Assembly (NCBI GenBank): GCA_034678405.1
Contig: JAXDBW010000070.1
Coordinates: 1 to 32,202, forward strand
DNA: 32,202 nt
Direction: 5' to 3'
Source of the DNA: JAXDBW01 sp034678405
GTDB taxonomy: Bacteria; Patescibacteriota; Patescibacteriia; UBA10025; JAHIVO01
The notes beneath the pieces are model-generated. The model was given only the letters and a program-made list of their open reading frames with translations. It made no database searches and was not told the DNA's origin. Shown piece after piece: positions 1-7,070 of this stretch (the stretch's first letter is position 1; the number at the start of each line of letters is the position of its first letter). The position numbers were made by a program, and so were the translations under genes.

Positions 1-233
1 TCGGCTTTGCTCAGCGCATCCTCGTGTCCGCCTCGGCTCCTCGTGAACTGAAACCATTCAGTTCACTCGTGGCCTCGGCCCACTTCGCTGCCTCTGGTCA
101 TCGTGGTGGGCGATCGAGGACCGGATCCTTCGCTTTCGCTCAGGACGGTGCCTGGACCTCCTCATTATCAGTGACCCCGAAGCGTTCGCTGACGCTCACT
201 TACGGGGCAGGGACGCTAGCCACCTGTACAGAG
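1..233 (-). other. rRNA spacer downstream of tRNA-Ile, rich in palindromes
   Basis: Read on the minus strand this follows tRNA-Ile and should lead to the 23S gene outside the window. I see no credible protein gene. It holds two clear hairpins: gtgaactgaa/ttcagttcac (43-52 / 57-66, 4-nt loop) and ccccg/cgggg (175-179 / 203-207, with an inner agcg/cgct pair), plus the tRNA-like fragment at 106-174. Confidence 0.6.
106..174 (-). pseudogene. Broken second copy of tRNA-Ile (anticodon arm to 3' end)
   Basis: Two blocks are identical to the intact tRNA-Ile: 106-121 matches 233-248 (acceptor 3' strand and part of the T arm) and 154-174 matches 258-278 (variable region and anticodon arm, including GAT). 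Between them 32 nt (122-153) replace the 9 nt of the real gene and contain a small palindrome (ggatcc ttcgctttcgct cagga). The D arm and 5' acceptor strand are missing here. On the minus strand this copy continues GCCCACCA, so it has an encoded CCA, unlike the intact gene. Probably not functional; an assembly chimera is the alternative. Confidence 0.6.
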
Positions 234-319
234 TGGGCGATCGAGGACTCGAACCTCGGACCTCCTCATTATCAGTGAGACGCTCTAACCAGCTGAGCTA
301 ATCGCCCACTCTGTACAGG
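223..319. repeat. 19-bp perfect inverted repeat enclosing tRNA-Ile
   Basis: Bases 223-241 and 301-319 are exact reverse complements. Seven of these base pairs are the tRNA acceptor stem; the other 12 extend it outward, so the precursor would be a tRNA on top of a long uninterrupted helix. The discriminator base is part of the helix. This could be a processing stem. Confidence 0.85.
234..307 (-). tRNA. tRNA-Ile (GAU)
   Basis: The minus strand folds into a complete 74-nt cloverleaf: acceptor GGGCGAT/ATCGCCC, D stem GCTC/GAGC, anticodon stem TCTCA/TGAGG around loop CTGATAA (anticodon GAT), and a T arm with the TTCGA loop. The discriminator is A and no CCA is encoded, so CCA must be added enzymatically. 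Its place behind 16S is the usual position of tRNA-Ile in rRNA spacers. No tRNA-Ala accompanies it in the visible spacer. Confidence 0.95.
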
Positions 320-377
320 TTTTACTTATCAAAGCTGCCTGTCCCGTTACGACGAACAAAGTGAGGAGTCTACGGGA

Positions 378-389
378 AGCTAATCGCCC
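378..389 (-). pseudogene. 12-nt fragment of the tRNA-Ile 5' end
   Basis: The minus strand reads GGGCGATTAGCT, identical to the first 12 nt of tRNA-Ile, but continues TCCCGT and folds into a simple hairpin (ACGGG...CCCGT) instead of a D arm. With the 3' fragment at 106-174 it brackets the intact gene, as if the intact tRNA lies inside remnants of another copy. Twelve matches alone are weak evidence; the symmetrical position makes it notable. Confidence 0.45.
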
Positions 390-393
390 GTAC

Positions 394-470
394 AAAAATA
401 AAAAAACACAGCTATCAATTGGTTCACATTCTACCCAGTTTTCCGAAGAATTGCAACGACATAGCTGTGT
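394..470 (-). terminator. Terminator-like hairpin between 16S and tRNA-Ile
   Basis: On the minus strand ACACAGCTAT (470-461) pairs perfectly with ATAGCTGTGT (415-406), followed at once by a T tract (six T, A, five T; 405-394). The loop of 45 nt is long for an intrinsic terminator but contains a promoter (428-456). It may terminate RNA coming from 16S, or serve only as a processing structure. Confidence 0.5.
428..456 (-). promoter_or_regulatory. Candidate promoter for tRNA-Ile (and 23S)
   Basis: TTGCAA (456-451), 17-bp spacer, TAGAAT (433-428) on the minus strand. The start would fall near 421, inside the hairpin loop, so its transcript lacks the upstream arm of the terminator-like stem and could not form it. 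Confidence 0.45.
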
Positions 471-1039
471 CATCTGATGCGTGCCCGTATGACAGCTGAA
501 AAGCGGTAAGAATTGGCCAGAATTCCGGATTGTTTATCCCGCGATGCGGGATAGACGACCATACTTCTAAGATAATGTATCCTAGAAAGAATACTCCTTA
601 GAAAGGAGGTGATCCATCGACAGCTTCCGCTACCGATGCCTTGTTACGACTTCGCCCCTATCATCAGCCCTACCTTCGGCCCCAGAAACCTGGGGACTTC
701 GGGTATTGCCGACTCTCTTGGCGTGACGGGCGGTGTGTACAAAACCCGAGAACGTATTCACCGCGCCATATCTGATACGCGATTACTAGCGATTCCGGCT
801 TCATGAGGGCGAGTTGCAGCCCTCAATCCGAACTGGGGACCGTTTTGAATGGGATTAGCTCCGTCTTACGACTTGGCGGCCCATTGTACGATCCATTGTA
901 GCACGTGTGTAGCCCAGGGCGTCAGAGGACCATGCTGATTTGACGTCATCCCCACCTTCCTCCTCGTTATCCGAGGCAGTCTGATATGAACAATGTAACA
1001 TATCATAGGGGTTGCGCTCGTTAAAGGACTTAACCCGAT

Positions 1040-1079
<40 letters not shown>

Positions 1080-1158
1080 CCTAGCACCCTCGAAGGAAAG
1101 CCACGTTTCTGCGGCCGTGCAGCTAGGATTTCAAGCCCTGGTGAGGTTCCTCGGTTAT

Positions 1159-1196
<38 letters not shown>

Positions 1197-1197
1197 T

Positions 1198-1246
<49 letters not shown>

Positions 1247-2009
1247 GATACTTAAAGCGTTAGCTTATTAACCGACACTGAAAGGGTCGACACTCCCAAT
1301 GCCTAGTATCCAGCGTTTACAGCGTGGACTACTGGGGTATCTAATCCCATTCGCTCCCCACGCTTTCGCTCTATAGTGTCAGGGTCATCCCAGCAGACTG
1401 CCTTCGCATTTGGTGTTCTTGCCGATATTAACGCATTTTACTACTACACCGGCAATTCCGTCTGCCTCTTCTGCCCTCGAGTGTGCCAGTATTCTCTGCT
1501 GCATCCAGGTTGAGCCTGCATATTTGACAGAGAACTTAGCATACCACCGTTGAGCTCTTTACGCCCAGTAAATCCGGATAACGCTTGGGGCCTTCGTATT
1601 ACCGCTGCTGCTGGCACGAAGTTAGCAGCCCCTTATTCCTCAGGTACCATCATTAGTTTTTCCCTGAGAAAAGTAGTTTACACTCCGAAAAGCTTCTTCC
1701 TACACGCGGCGTCGCTCCCTCAGACTTTCGTCCATTGGGGAAGATTCTTGACTGCAGCCTCCCGTAGGAGTCTGGGCAGTGTCTCAGTCCCAGTGAGCCG
1801 GGTCATGCTCTCACACCCGGTATCCGTCAGAGCCTTGGTGAGCCGTTACCTCACCAACAAGCTGATAGACCATAGGCCCCTCCCAAAGTGATAAATCTTT
1901 ACCCTCACACCATGTGGTGCGAGGACACATCCGGAATTAGCACACCTTTCGGTGAGTTATGCCGAGCTTTGGGGTAGGTTACCAATGTGTTACGCTCCCG
2001 TCTGCCACT

Positions 2010-2320
2010 CCCCACACCTTTTAGCCTTCAGATTTAGAATAGGTAATACGTCGTTTCAATTGTCCCCATGCTTTCGCATGTTTCTTCAATTGATTCTCGC
2101 GTTTTTCCGCATCTCGTTTATCTGAATATGCTTCGTAGTAAATGATTTTCCACGGACGAAATTGTTTAGTGTAAGCAGTTTCGCCGTTGTTATGCTGTGT
2201 AATTCGTTTGTCGATATCCTTGGTAAACCCAATGTATAATTTATTGGGCCACTTGATACTCTTGAGAACGTATACGTAGTGCATAATGTCATCTTACCAC
2301 AAAGGCCAAAAGGTGTGGGG
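2010..2320. repeat. 19-bp helix-6 stem flanking the 16S insertion
   Basis: Bases 2010-2028 (ccccacaccttttagcctt) and 2302-2320 (aaggccaaaaggtgtgggg) are reverse complements with a single difference that becomes a G-U pair in the RNA. They extend the normal V1 (helix 6) hairpin, so the 273 nt between them form its loop. Such long perfect stems are typical RNase III substrates in rRNA intervening sequences. Confidence 0.9.
2021..2284 (-). CDS. GIY-YIG nuclease-domain protein encoded inside 16S rRNA
   Basis: An 87-residue protein consisting of one GIY-YIG domain. It has the hallmark YVYVLKS...LYIGFT at residues 3-21, the conserved Arg in DKRITQHN, Asn/Gly in HNNGE, TKQFRPWKIIYYE, and a Glu in AEKRENQLK. 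This is the small YhbQ/UvrC-N-like branch, often annotated as excinuclease subunit C-like, not a long intron homing endonuclease with a DNA-binding tail. The stop codon lies in the 3' arm of the helix-6 stem, and the ORF fills nearly all of the insert, leaving no room for a group I intron core. No Shine-Dalgarno is visible before the ATG. Whether it is translated from the rRNA precursor is unknown. Confidence 0.85.
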   Translation of the reverse strand: MHYVYVLKSIKWPNKLYIGFTKDIDKRITQHNNGETAYTKQFRPWKIIYYEAYSDKRDAEKRENQLKKHAKAWGQLKRRITYSKSEG

Positions 2321-2342
2321 CGTTCGACTTGCATGCCTTAGA

Positions 2343-2490
<148 letters not shown>

Positions 2491-2696
2491 GAGGTTGTCT
2501 ATCTTGGGAAACAAGATAGAGTAGCTCTTTGAATAATTGGTGATCGTTTTTTATACCTGTACGATCAACAGGTTGTGATTAATTACCAGCGCCATAAGCG
2601 CGTGATAATAACCGTGGAATCTGGTAATGTTCTTACCACTTTTCAGTTGTCAACGGACACCACTTAGAAGGGTACGCTGTAGGATAGCATTTGGGG

Positions 2697-2722
2697 TTTT
2701 AAAAAATCCCGCTACCCGGGAT
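2697..2722 (-). terminator. Terminator-like hairpin inside the 16S leader
   Basis: The minus strand reads ATCCCG GGTAG CGGGAT followed by TTTTTT (from 2706) and AAAA. Geometry and U tract match an intrinsic terminator. It lies downstream of the rRNA promoter, so it either stops read-through from trmD together with part of the rRNA transcription, or is overcome by antitermination. Confidence 0.5.
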
Positions 2723-2843
2723 GCAAAATATCTGACAAATATGGCTTGAAAACTGATATGTTGTCTATATTTTGCTCGCTAGGCGTGTTCCTTTCTTTTA
2801 TGTCAACTTAGCGAATTTTCGCCACAGTTAAGTGGTATGGATT

Positions 2844-2872
2844 ATTGTAGGCTATATCCGAAATAGTGTCAA
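2844..2872 (-). promoter_or_regulatory. rRNA promoter
   Basis: Near-consensus TTGACA (2872-2867), 17-bp spacer, TACAAT (2849-2844) on the minus strand, predicted start near 2837. It lies just after the trmD stop codon (2907) and drives the leader and 16S. No second promoter of similar quality is seen in the leader. Confidence 0.85.
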
Positions 2873-2906
2873 GGATTTGATTTGCCCCCAGTATGTCCCC
2901 ATACTA

Positions 2907-3551
2907 TTACTTATTTTTTGAATGTTTCTGGCGCCAGGCCTTGATTTCCTTGTGATTGCCCGACAGGAGCTCCTTGGGTACCCGTTTACTCTGGAATATC
3001 TCTGGCCGGGTATATTGAGGGTATTCGAGGTAACCGGCTGTGCTATGCGATTCCTCGCTCGCTGACTCGTTATCCCCGAGCACCCCAGGAATAAGCCGCG
3101 CCACCGCATCAGTTATTATCAGAGATGGTAATTCCCCACCCGTGAGGACATAGTTACCGATCGATACTTCCTCATCGACGTACTGTAAGACTCGTTCGTC
3201 GACACCCTCGTAGTGTCCAGCGATCAGAATCAGCTGATCATACTTCTTCGCGTAGCTCTGAGCCATTTTTTGATCAAATGTTTTGCCTTTGGCTGAGAGG
3301 AGGATGGTGCGGGATTTCTTCCGCTTGCGGATTGATTTCAAGCAGCGATAGATTGGCTCGACTTTCATCACCATGCCGGGCCCACCACCGTACGGGCGGT
3401 CGTCGGTGGTGTGGTGTTTGTCTGTGGCATATTTCCTGATGTCGTGGACGTGGATGCTGATCTTCTTATTTTTTTGCGCCCGCTTCAAAATACTCTCGTT
3501 TACATACGAGTCGTAAATGTCGGGAAAAATAGTGAGGAGGTCGAAACGCAT
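2907..3551 (-). CDS. trmD: tRNA (guanine-N1)-methyltransferase TrmD
   Basis: Methylates G37 of tRNAs reading CNN and CCN-type codons using S-adenosylmethionine, preventing +1 frameshifting. The 214-residue product has the SPOUT-family signatures: PYGGGPGM at 53-60, AGHYEGVDER at 111-120 and the knot segment IGNYVLTGGELP at 131-142. It is somewhat shorter than usual (about 240), the loss being at the C terminus. I start at the ATG at 3551 because the family begins MxFDxLTIFP; an in-frame upstream extension overlaps the previous gene. The ATG shares a base with the TGA of the upstream membrane-protein gene, so translation is probably coupled. Last gene before the rRNA promoter. Confidence 0.96.
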   Translation of the reverse strand: MRFDLLTIFPDIYDSYVNESILKRAQKNKKISIHVHDIRKYATDKHHTTDDRPYGGGPGMVMKVEPIYRCLKSIRKRKKSRTILLSAKGKTFDQKMAQSYAKKYDQLILIAGHYEGVDERVLQYVDEEVSIGNYVLTGGELPSLIITDAVARLIPGVLGDNESASEESHSTAGYLEYPQYTRPEIFQSKRVPKELLSGNHKEIKAWRQKHSKNK

Positions 3552-4057
3552 CATGATGGCTGGTTGGGGGTTACGTTTGTGTTGGGCGCTGCGTTGGCCG
3601 GGCGCTGTTTGCGCCGCAGTATAGCGCGTATACTCAAAAGTATCAGGGCAAGTAAGACAAGTAGGTACCAACCCGAAAGAATATAGCCGATGACGTTGTA
3701 GGCAACGCGCCCCGTGACATTGATCGTCTGGTTTGTATTGGGAAGCGTGCCTGAGATTGTTATTGATTCCGCTTTTTGAAATATTGAGTGAGGACGACTC
3801 AGTTCACCGGTGACCGTAACGTTTGCATTGCTCGTGTTAAACCCTGCTACGACGGTGCCATTTACCTCTAGGTCGGTGCAGGTAAGCGCTGCAGTGGTAC
3901 CTGCCGGGTCGCTTGATTCAATGGCAAAGTACATATCACCGCCGTACGTACACCCACCGATAACAAATTGTGAGAGGAGCCCCATCCCCCCCAGCGCTAG
4001 AAAGATAACGCCAATCCACAGGAGCGCCGTATATTTCGGACGAGAATCATTTGTCAT
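3551..4057 (-). CDS. Two-pass membrane protein of unknown function
   Basis: A 168-residue protein I do not recognise. It has a hydrophobic segment at about residues 11-33 and another at about 123-147, with a polar, Thr/Asn-rich segment of some 90 residues between them that contains two Cys (36 and 60). After the second segment come RAILRRKQR and an Asn/Pro-rich tail. The positive charges suggest that the tail is cytoplasmic and the Thr/Asn-rich part extracellular. It overlaps trmD (TGATG) and sits where rimM stands in many bacteria, but shows no resemblance to RimM. Confidence 0.75.
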   Translation of the reverse strand: MTNDSRPKYTALLWIGVIFLALGGMGLLSQFVIGGCTYGGDMYFAIESSDPAGTTAALTCTDLEVNGTVVAGFNTSNANVTVTGELSRPHSIFQKAESITISGTLPNTNQTINVTGRVAYNVIGYILSGWYLLVLLALILLSIRAILRRKQRPANAAPNTNVTPNQPS

Positions 4058-4086
4058 ATATTATTTTTAATAGTGTTAATAATTTC

Positions 4087-4092
4087 AGTATA
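4087..4092 (-). promoter_or_regulatory. Weak -10 element before the membrane protein/trmD pair
   Basis: TATACT on the minus strand, 30 nt before the start codon and directly after the khpA terminator. No good -35 is present at 16-18 bp. It is suggested mainly because the preceding terminator requires a new start. Confidence 0.3.
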
Positions 4093-4094
4093 AA

Positions 4095-4127
4095 CCAAAA
4101 ACCGCCGGTGGTATACCATGGGCGGTT
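4095..4127 (-). terminator. Intrinsic terminator of khpA
   Basis: On the minus strand AACCGCC (4127-4121) pairs with GGCGGTT (4106-4100), followed by TTTTTGG. It begins about 25 nt after the khpA stop. Confidence 0.7.
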
Positions 4128-4153
4128 CGTTGGCAACTTTTCAAAAGTTGAAT

Positions 4154-4483
4154 TTATATTTTGAGATCGTCGACAGCTGAAGTGTCAGCTTCTTCTTCTC
4201 GTGAGGATCCACCGCGGTTGCCTTTGCGGAAACCTTCTGGTTCGTGGATCTTCAAGTTGACGCGTGCGTGGTTCTTCGCACCGACGACGCGGAGCAAGGT
4301 GCGAACGGCCTTCGCCGTTTGGCCCTGACGGCCAATCACCTGTCCGAGGTCCTGGGGATTCACCTTGAGGGTGATCAGGACGCCCATTTCGTCGACTGAC
4401 CGATCCGTGGAGACATCCTCCGGGCGGTCAACGAGTGCTTTTACCACGTACTCGACAAACTCTTGATCTTTTTCTGCGGCCAT
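4154..4483 (-). CDS. khpA: KH-domain RNA-binding protein KhpA
   Basis: A 109-residue protein of the KhpA (YlqC) family, a small single-KH RNA-binding protein that works with KhpB in other bacteria. The KH core spans about residues 8-80; the GXXG loop is GRQG at 51-54 in the context LGQVIGRQGQTAKAVRTLL. A charged tail (EEEADTSAVDDLKI) follows. The usual neighbours rpsP and trmD flank it at a distance, supporting the call. Here it has its own promoter (4570-4597) and its own terminator, so it is expressed separately from rpsP. Confidence 0.93.
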   Translation of the reverse strand: MAAEKDQEFVEYVVKALVDRPEDVSTDRSVDEMGVLITLKVNPQDLGQVIGRQGQTAKAVRTLLRVVGAKNHARVNLKIHEPEGFRKGNRGGSSREEEADTSAVDDLKI

Positions 4484-4569
4484 GTTCGTCGTTACGTTAG
4501 TGCTGAATTATATTCTCTAAAATGTTCATCACCAGTCTGTCGACCAAAAGCAGAACTGGATGTACTGAC

Positions 4570-4597
4570 AGGATATCATGCCCCAGTGGGGTGTCAA
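4570..4597 (-). promoter_or_regulatory. khpA promoter with palindrome in the spacer
   Basis: TTGACA (4597-4592), 16-bp spacer, TATCCT (4575-4570) on the minus strand; start near 4563, leaving about 80 nt of leader. The spacer contains ccccagtgggg (4581-4591), an 11-nt near-palindrome that could be an operator. Confidence 0.7.
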
Positions 4598-4643
4598 CCC
4601 TGTTAGCAATGTTTCGTTCACTCTCTTTCGTTCATTCATTACA

Positions 4644-6962
4644 TTATTTGGTGGTAGCAGTCGTGAGGCTTCGGACTACTATTTCGACGGCAGGGCTGGT
4701 GGTTATACCCCCCTTTTCGTCAGTGACTTGGAATCGCACTATGTAGTTGCCGACGGTGAAGCGTGATGGTGTCAAGGAGAACGTACCGCTCACAGTACTA
4801 GTGCCGTCAGCAGCGATGTTGATTTCGCTGGTTGTGAAGCTCGCCCCAGGAATCGATCCGATCATAGTCAGGGTCATGGCGTCACCATTTTCATCAGAGG
4901 CGGACACCAGCAGGTTGAGTGGTTGGCCAGCGATTGTCAGTATCGTATCTGGCAGGCTGGCGAATGTCGGGACCACGTTTATACCCGCGATGGCCAAACC
5001 AATGCCTTCGGACGCTTGATGCGGTTCACCAGTAACCGAGAAGTAGATAGTATCGCGGGCATTTGCCCAGATTTCATAATTCCCGGGATCGTCGATAATT
5101 ACCGTGCGGGTGTATTCACAGTACGTCTGGCCATCGCATATCGTGACATCTTGAGCAGCCGACAGATTGACAGCGGTGCCGTTGTTCGAGCCGGGAATCG
5201 TGACAAAGTCAGTTGTACCTGCTTCCCTGACGCCCCACCAGACCGATTTCAGGGCCTCCTCGGATGAGCCGCTTACCGTTAAGGTGAATGACTGGCCAGC
5301 CACGACGCTCTGGCTACTGATGTCCAGGGAGATCGTCGGCGGCGGAACAATGGTATTGGACACATCGATGGTAAAGGCAGTTTCGGCTGTATGGCTTCCG
5401 TCAGAGGCGGTAATGACAACATCGTAACCGGTCCCAGCCTGGTTATACCACGGTCTCCAGCTGAAGGTGGCGGTATTATTCCCATTATCGGCCAAAAAAG
5501 CCCCGAAACTACCACTTGGGTATTGTGCTTCAAAGGTCACCTTTGGATCATTTGGATCAGTCGCGGCTATGGTTAGATGGAGCGTATCGCCTTCGGCAAT
5601 CGTTTGGTTGGCAATCGGCTGGACAACTGGCGCACCGGTTAAGGCACGGTGATCGCTGACCCCTCCACTGCCGAGAACTCCGGTGTAGGGGAGGTCACAC
5701 ACGGCGTCAGCGTTCGTATCGGCGCATCCTTCACTAGGTTCGTCATAATCGCTCCAGTAGTTTCCGCTGATGCCATTGTCGAAATAGGTACTAGCGTCGT
5801 TATTCGTTGCCGACGTGCCGTTATCGCGTACATCGTTCAGCACAAAACCGGTTGCAGTGTTCTGGCTGCCGACCGTAATACCCACCTGCCGGTTCGCAAT
5901 CGTATTCCCTCCGAAGTATGCATTGACCGCGGCCTTGGGCATGATTTCGATTCCAGTCGGACCGCTGCCGAGTATTGCATTATCGGTAAATTGATTACCG
6001 GTCGCGGGCGCGGTAATGCTAAATCCGTCGTCGTGCCAGAGGTAAATGGATTTATCCTGGGTGCCGGTCATGACATTGTGATCGAACGAATTATCGTGGA
6101 CGCCGGGGCCGACAACGATGTCGCGGTAGTTATCCTCGAGCAGGTTATCGTGGATGCTATTCAGGTGTGGCAATCCGGTCGTGCTGCTCGGCCATACAAT
6201 AATGCCATTCCAGGGCGCATGGAGGATATTGTTTTCGAAGATGTCATTATCATGGCTCGTTCCGTTGATTTGGATGGAAATGTCGTTACTCTCCAGTGTG
6301 TTGTCATATATGGTGTTGCCAACCGCTTCATTGAGGGAGATGCCGATGGTCATGTGTGGACTGCCGAGCACACCGTCGCTGGAGATCTGGTTGCCGTAAA
6401 TGTGATTATAACTTGATGTCCAAATACCGAGAAAAGTACTGTTGCGAGTGTCGGCATGTTTGGTCAGGTTGTAGATGGAGCCGTTATTGAAGTTATAGAG
6501 GGAAATGGCGCCTAAGTTAAATTCGCAGTCATGGATGCTGCTTTGCTCACTATTCAGGATGGTAATGGGAACCGGGTTGTTCTGGATGGTACAGTTTTTA
6601 ATTTCCAGGTTGTCGTAGTTGTATGAGCGGATGGCATACCATCCGGTTATGTCATTTGATCCGGCGGGTATAGACAACACCGCTCCGTTGCAGTCGAGCA
6701 TGACGTTGTCTGCTCCTATCGTTATCAGGTCGCTGGTGAGTGCGGGGAAGTCATAGGTGCCGGGACACAGGATTGTGTCCTGGGTAATGACCATACCGAC
6801 AGTCGGGGTGACACACGACGCCGGATTTAACACAACAGTCGGAGTATCATCGACATCGCCCGGCAGCGGCAGGAAGGTTCTGGTCAGTGCCTGGGAGGAG
6901 GGGATGCTGAAAAACAGCCCGATCACTATAAGTAATGTGAGACTGGAAATTTTTTTAAGCAT
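4644..6962 (-). CDS. Secreted right-handed beta-helix (NosD-like) protein
   Basis: A 772-residue exported protein. It has an N-terminal signal peptide (MLKK, hydrophobic to about 22, likely cleavage after SSQA at 25). A parallel beta-helix at about 60-430 contains many turns of the type NxIxxN (EIKNCTIQNN, NTIYDNTLESND, NDIFENNIL, NSIHDNLLEDN) and ends in the NosD-type cap GNYWSDYDEP...CDLPYTG at 400-428. Three Ig/cadherin-like beta-sandwich segments follow at about 443-535, 540-645 and 660-765 (ANQTIAEGDTLHL, TDEKGG). No sortase motif or C-terminal membrane anchor is present, so it is probably released or held non-covalently. The family binds or cleaves polysaccharides, but no catalytic residues can be assigned. 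It lies between rpsP and khpA, an unusual place for a surface protein. Confidence 0.85.
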   Translation of the reverse strand: MLKKISSLTLLIVIGLFFSIPSSQALTRTFLPLPGDVDDTPTVVLNPASCVTPTVGMVITQDTILCPGTYDFPALTSDLITIGADNVMLDCNGAVLSIPAGSNDITGWYAIRSYNYDNLEIKNCTIQNNPVPITILNSEQSSIHDCEFNLGAISLYNFNNGSIYNLTKHADTRNSTFLGIWTSSYNHIYGNQISSDGVLGSPHMTIGISLNEAVGNTIYDNTLESNDISIQINGTSHDNDIFENNILHAPWNGIIVWPSSTTGLPHLNSIHDNLLEDNYRDIVVGPGVHDNSFDHNVMTGTQDKSIYLWHDDGFSITAPATGNQFTDNAILGSGPTGIEIMPKAAVNAYFGGNTIANRQVGITVGSQNTATGFVLNDVRDNGTSATNNDASTYFDNGISGNYWSDYDEPSEGCADTNADAVCDLPYTGVLGSGGVSDHRALTGAPVVQPIANQTIAEGDTLHLTIAATDPNDPKVTFEAQYPSGSFGAFLADNGNNTATFSWRPWYNQAGTGYDVVITASDGSHTAETAFTIDVSNTIVPPPTISLDISSQSVVAGQSFTLTVSGSSEEALKSVWWGVREAGTTDFVTIPGSNNGTAVNLSAAQDVTICDGQTYCEYTRTVIIDDPGNYEIWANARDTIYFSVTGEPHQASEGIGLAIAGINVVPTFASLPDTILTIAGQPLNLLVSASDENGDAMTLTMIGSIPGASFTTSEINIAADGTSTVSGTFSLTPSRFTVGNYIVRFQVTDEKGGITTSPAVEIVVRSLTTATTK

Positions 6963-7070
6963 AGGAGTGCTCAGGTATTTAATAATAAAAGCCGTTCCCT
7001 CCGTTCGCTCATACGTTATATAAAGGGAAGTTTTTGTTATTCGAGGAGGGCGCCCCGGGTTTATTCTGTT

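Noticed and set aside
2010..2320. Group I intron in 16S
   Set aside because: The ORF takes up nearly the whole insert, no space is left for an intron core, and the flanks form one uninterrupted hairpin.
2086..2334. 82-residue minus-strand ORF overlapping the GIY-YIG gene
   Set aside because: It runs into conserved 16S sequence and has no family features; the other frame codes the GIY-YIG domain.
2641..2670. Second rRNA promoter starting from TTGACA near 2655
   Set aside because: No acceptable -10 at 16-18 bp.
5649..6416. 255-residue plus-strand ORF opposite the beta-helix gene
   Set aside because: Antisense shadow; the minus-strand protein has a signal peptide and clear repeats.
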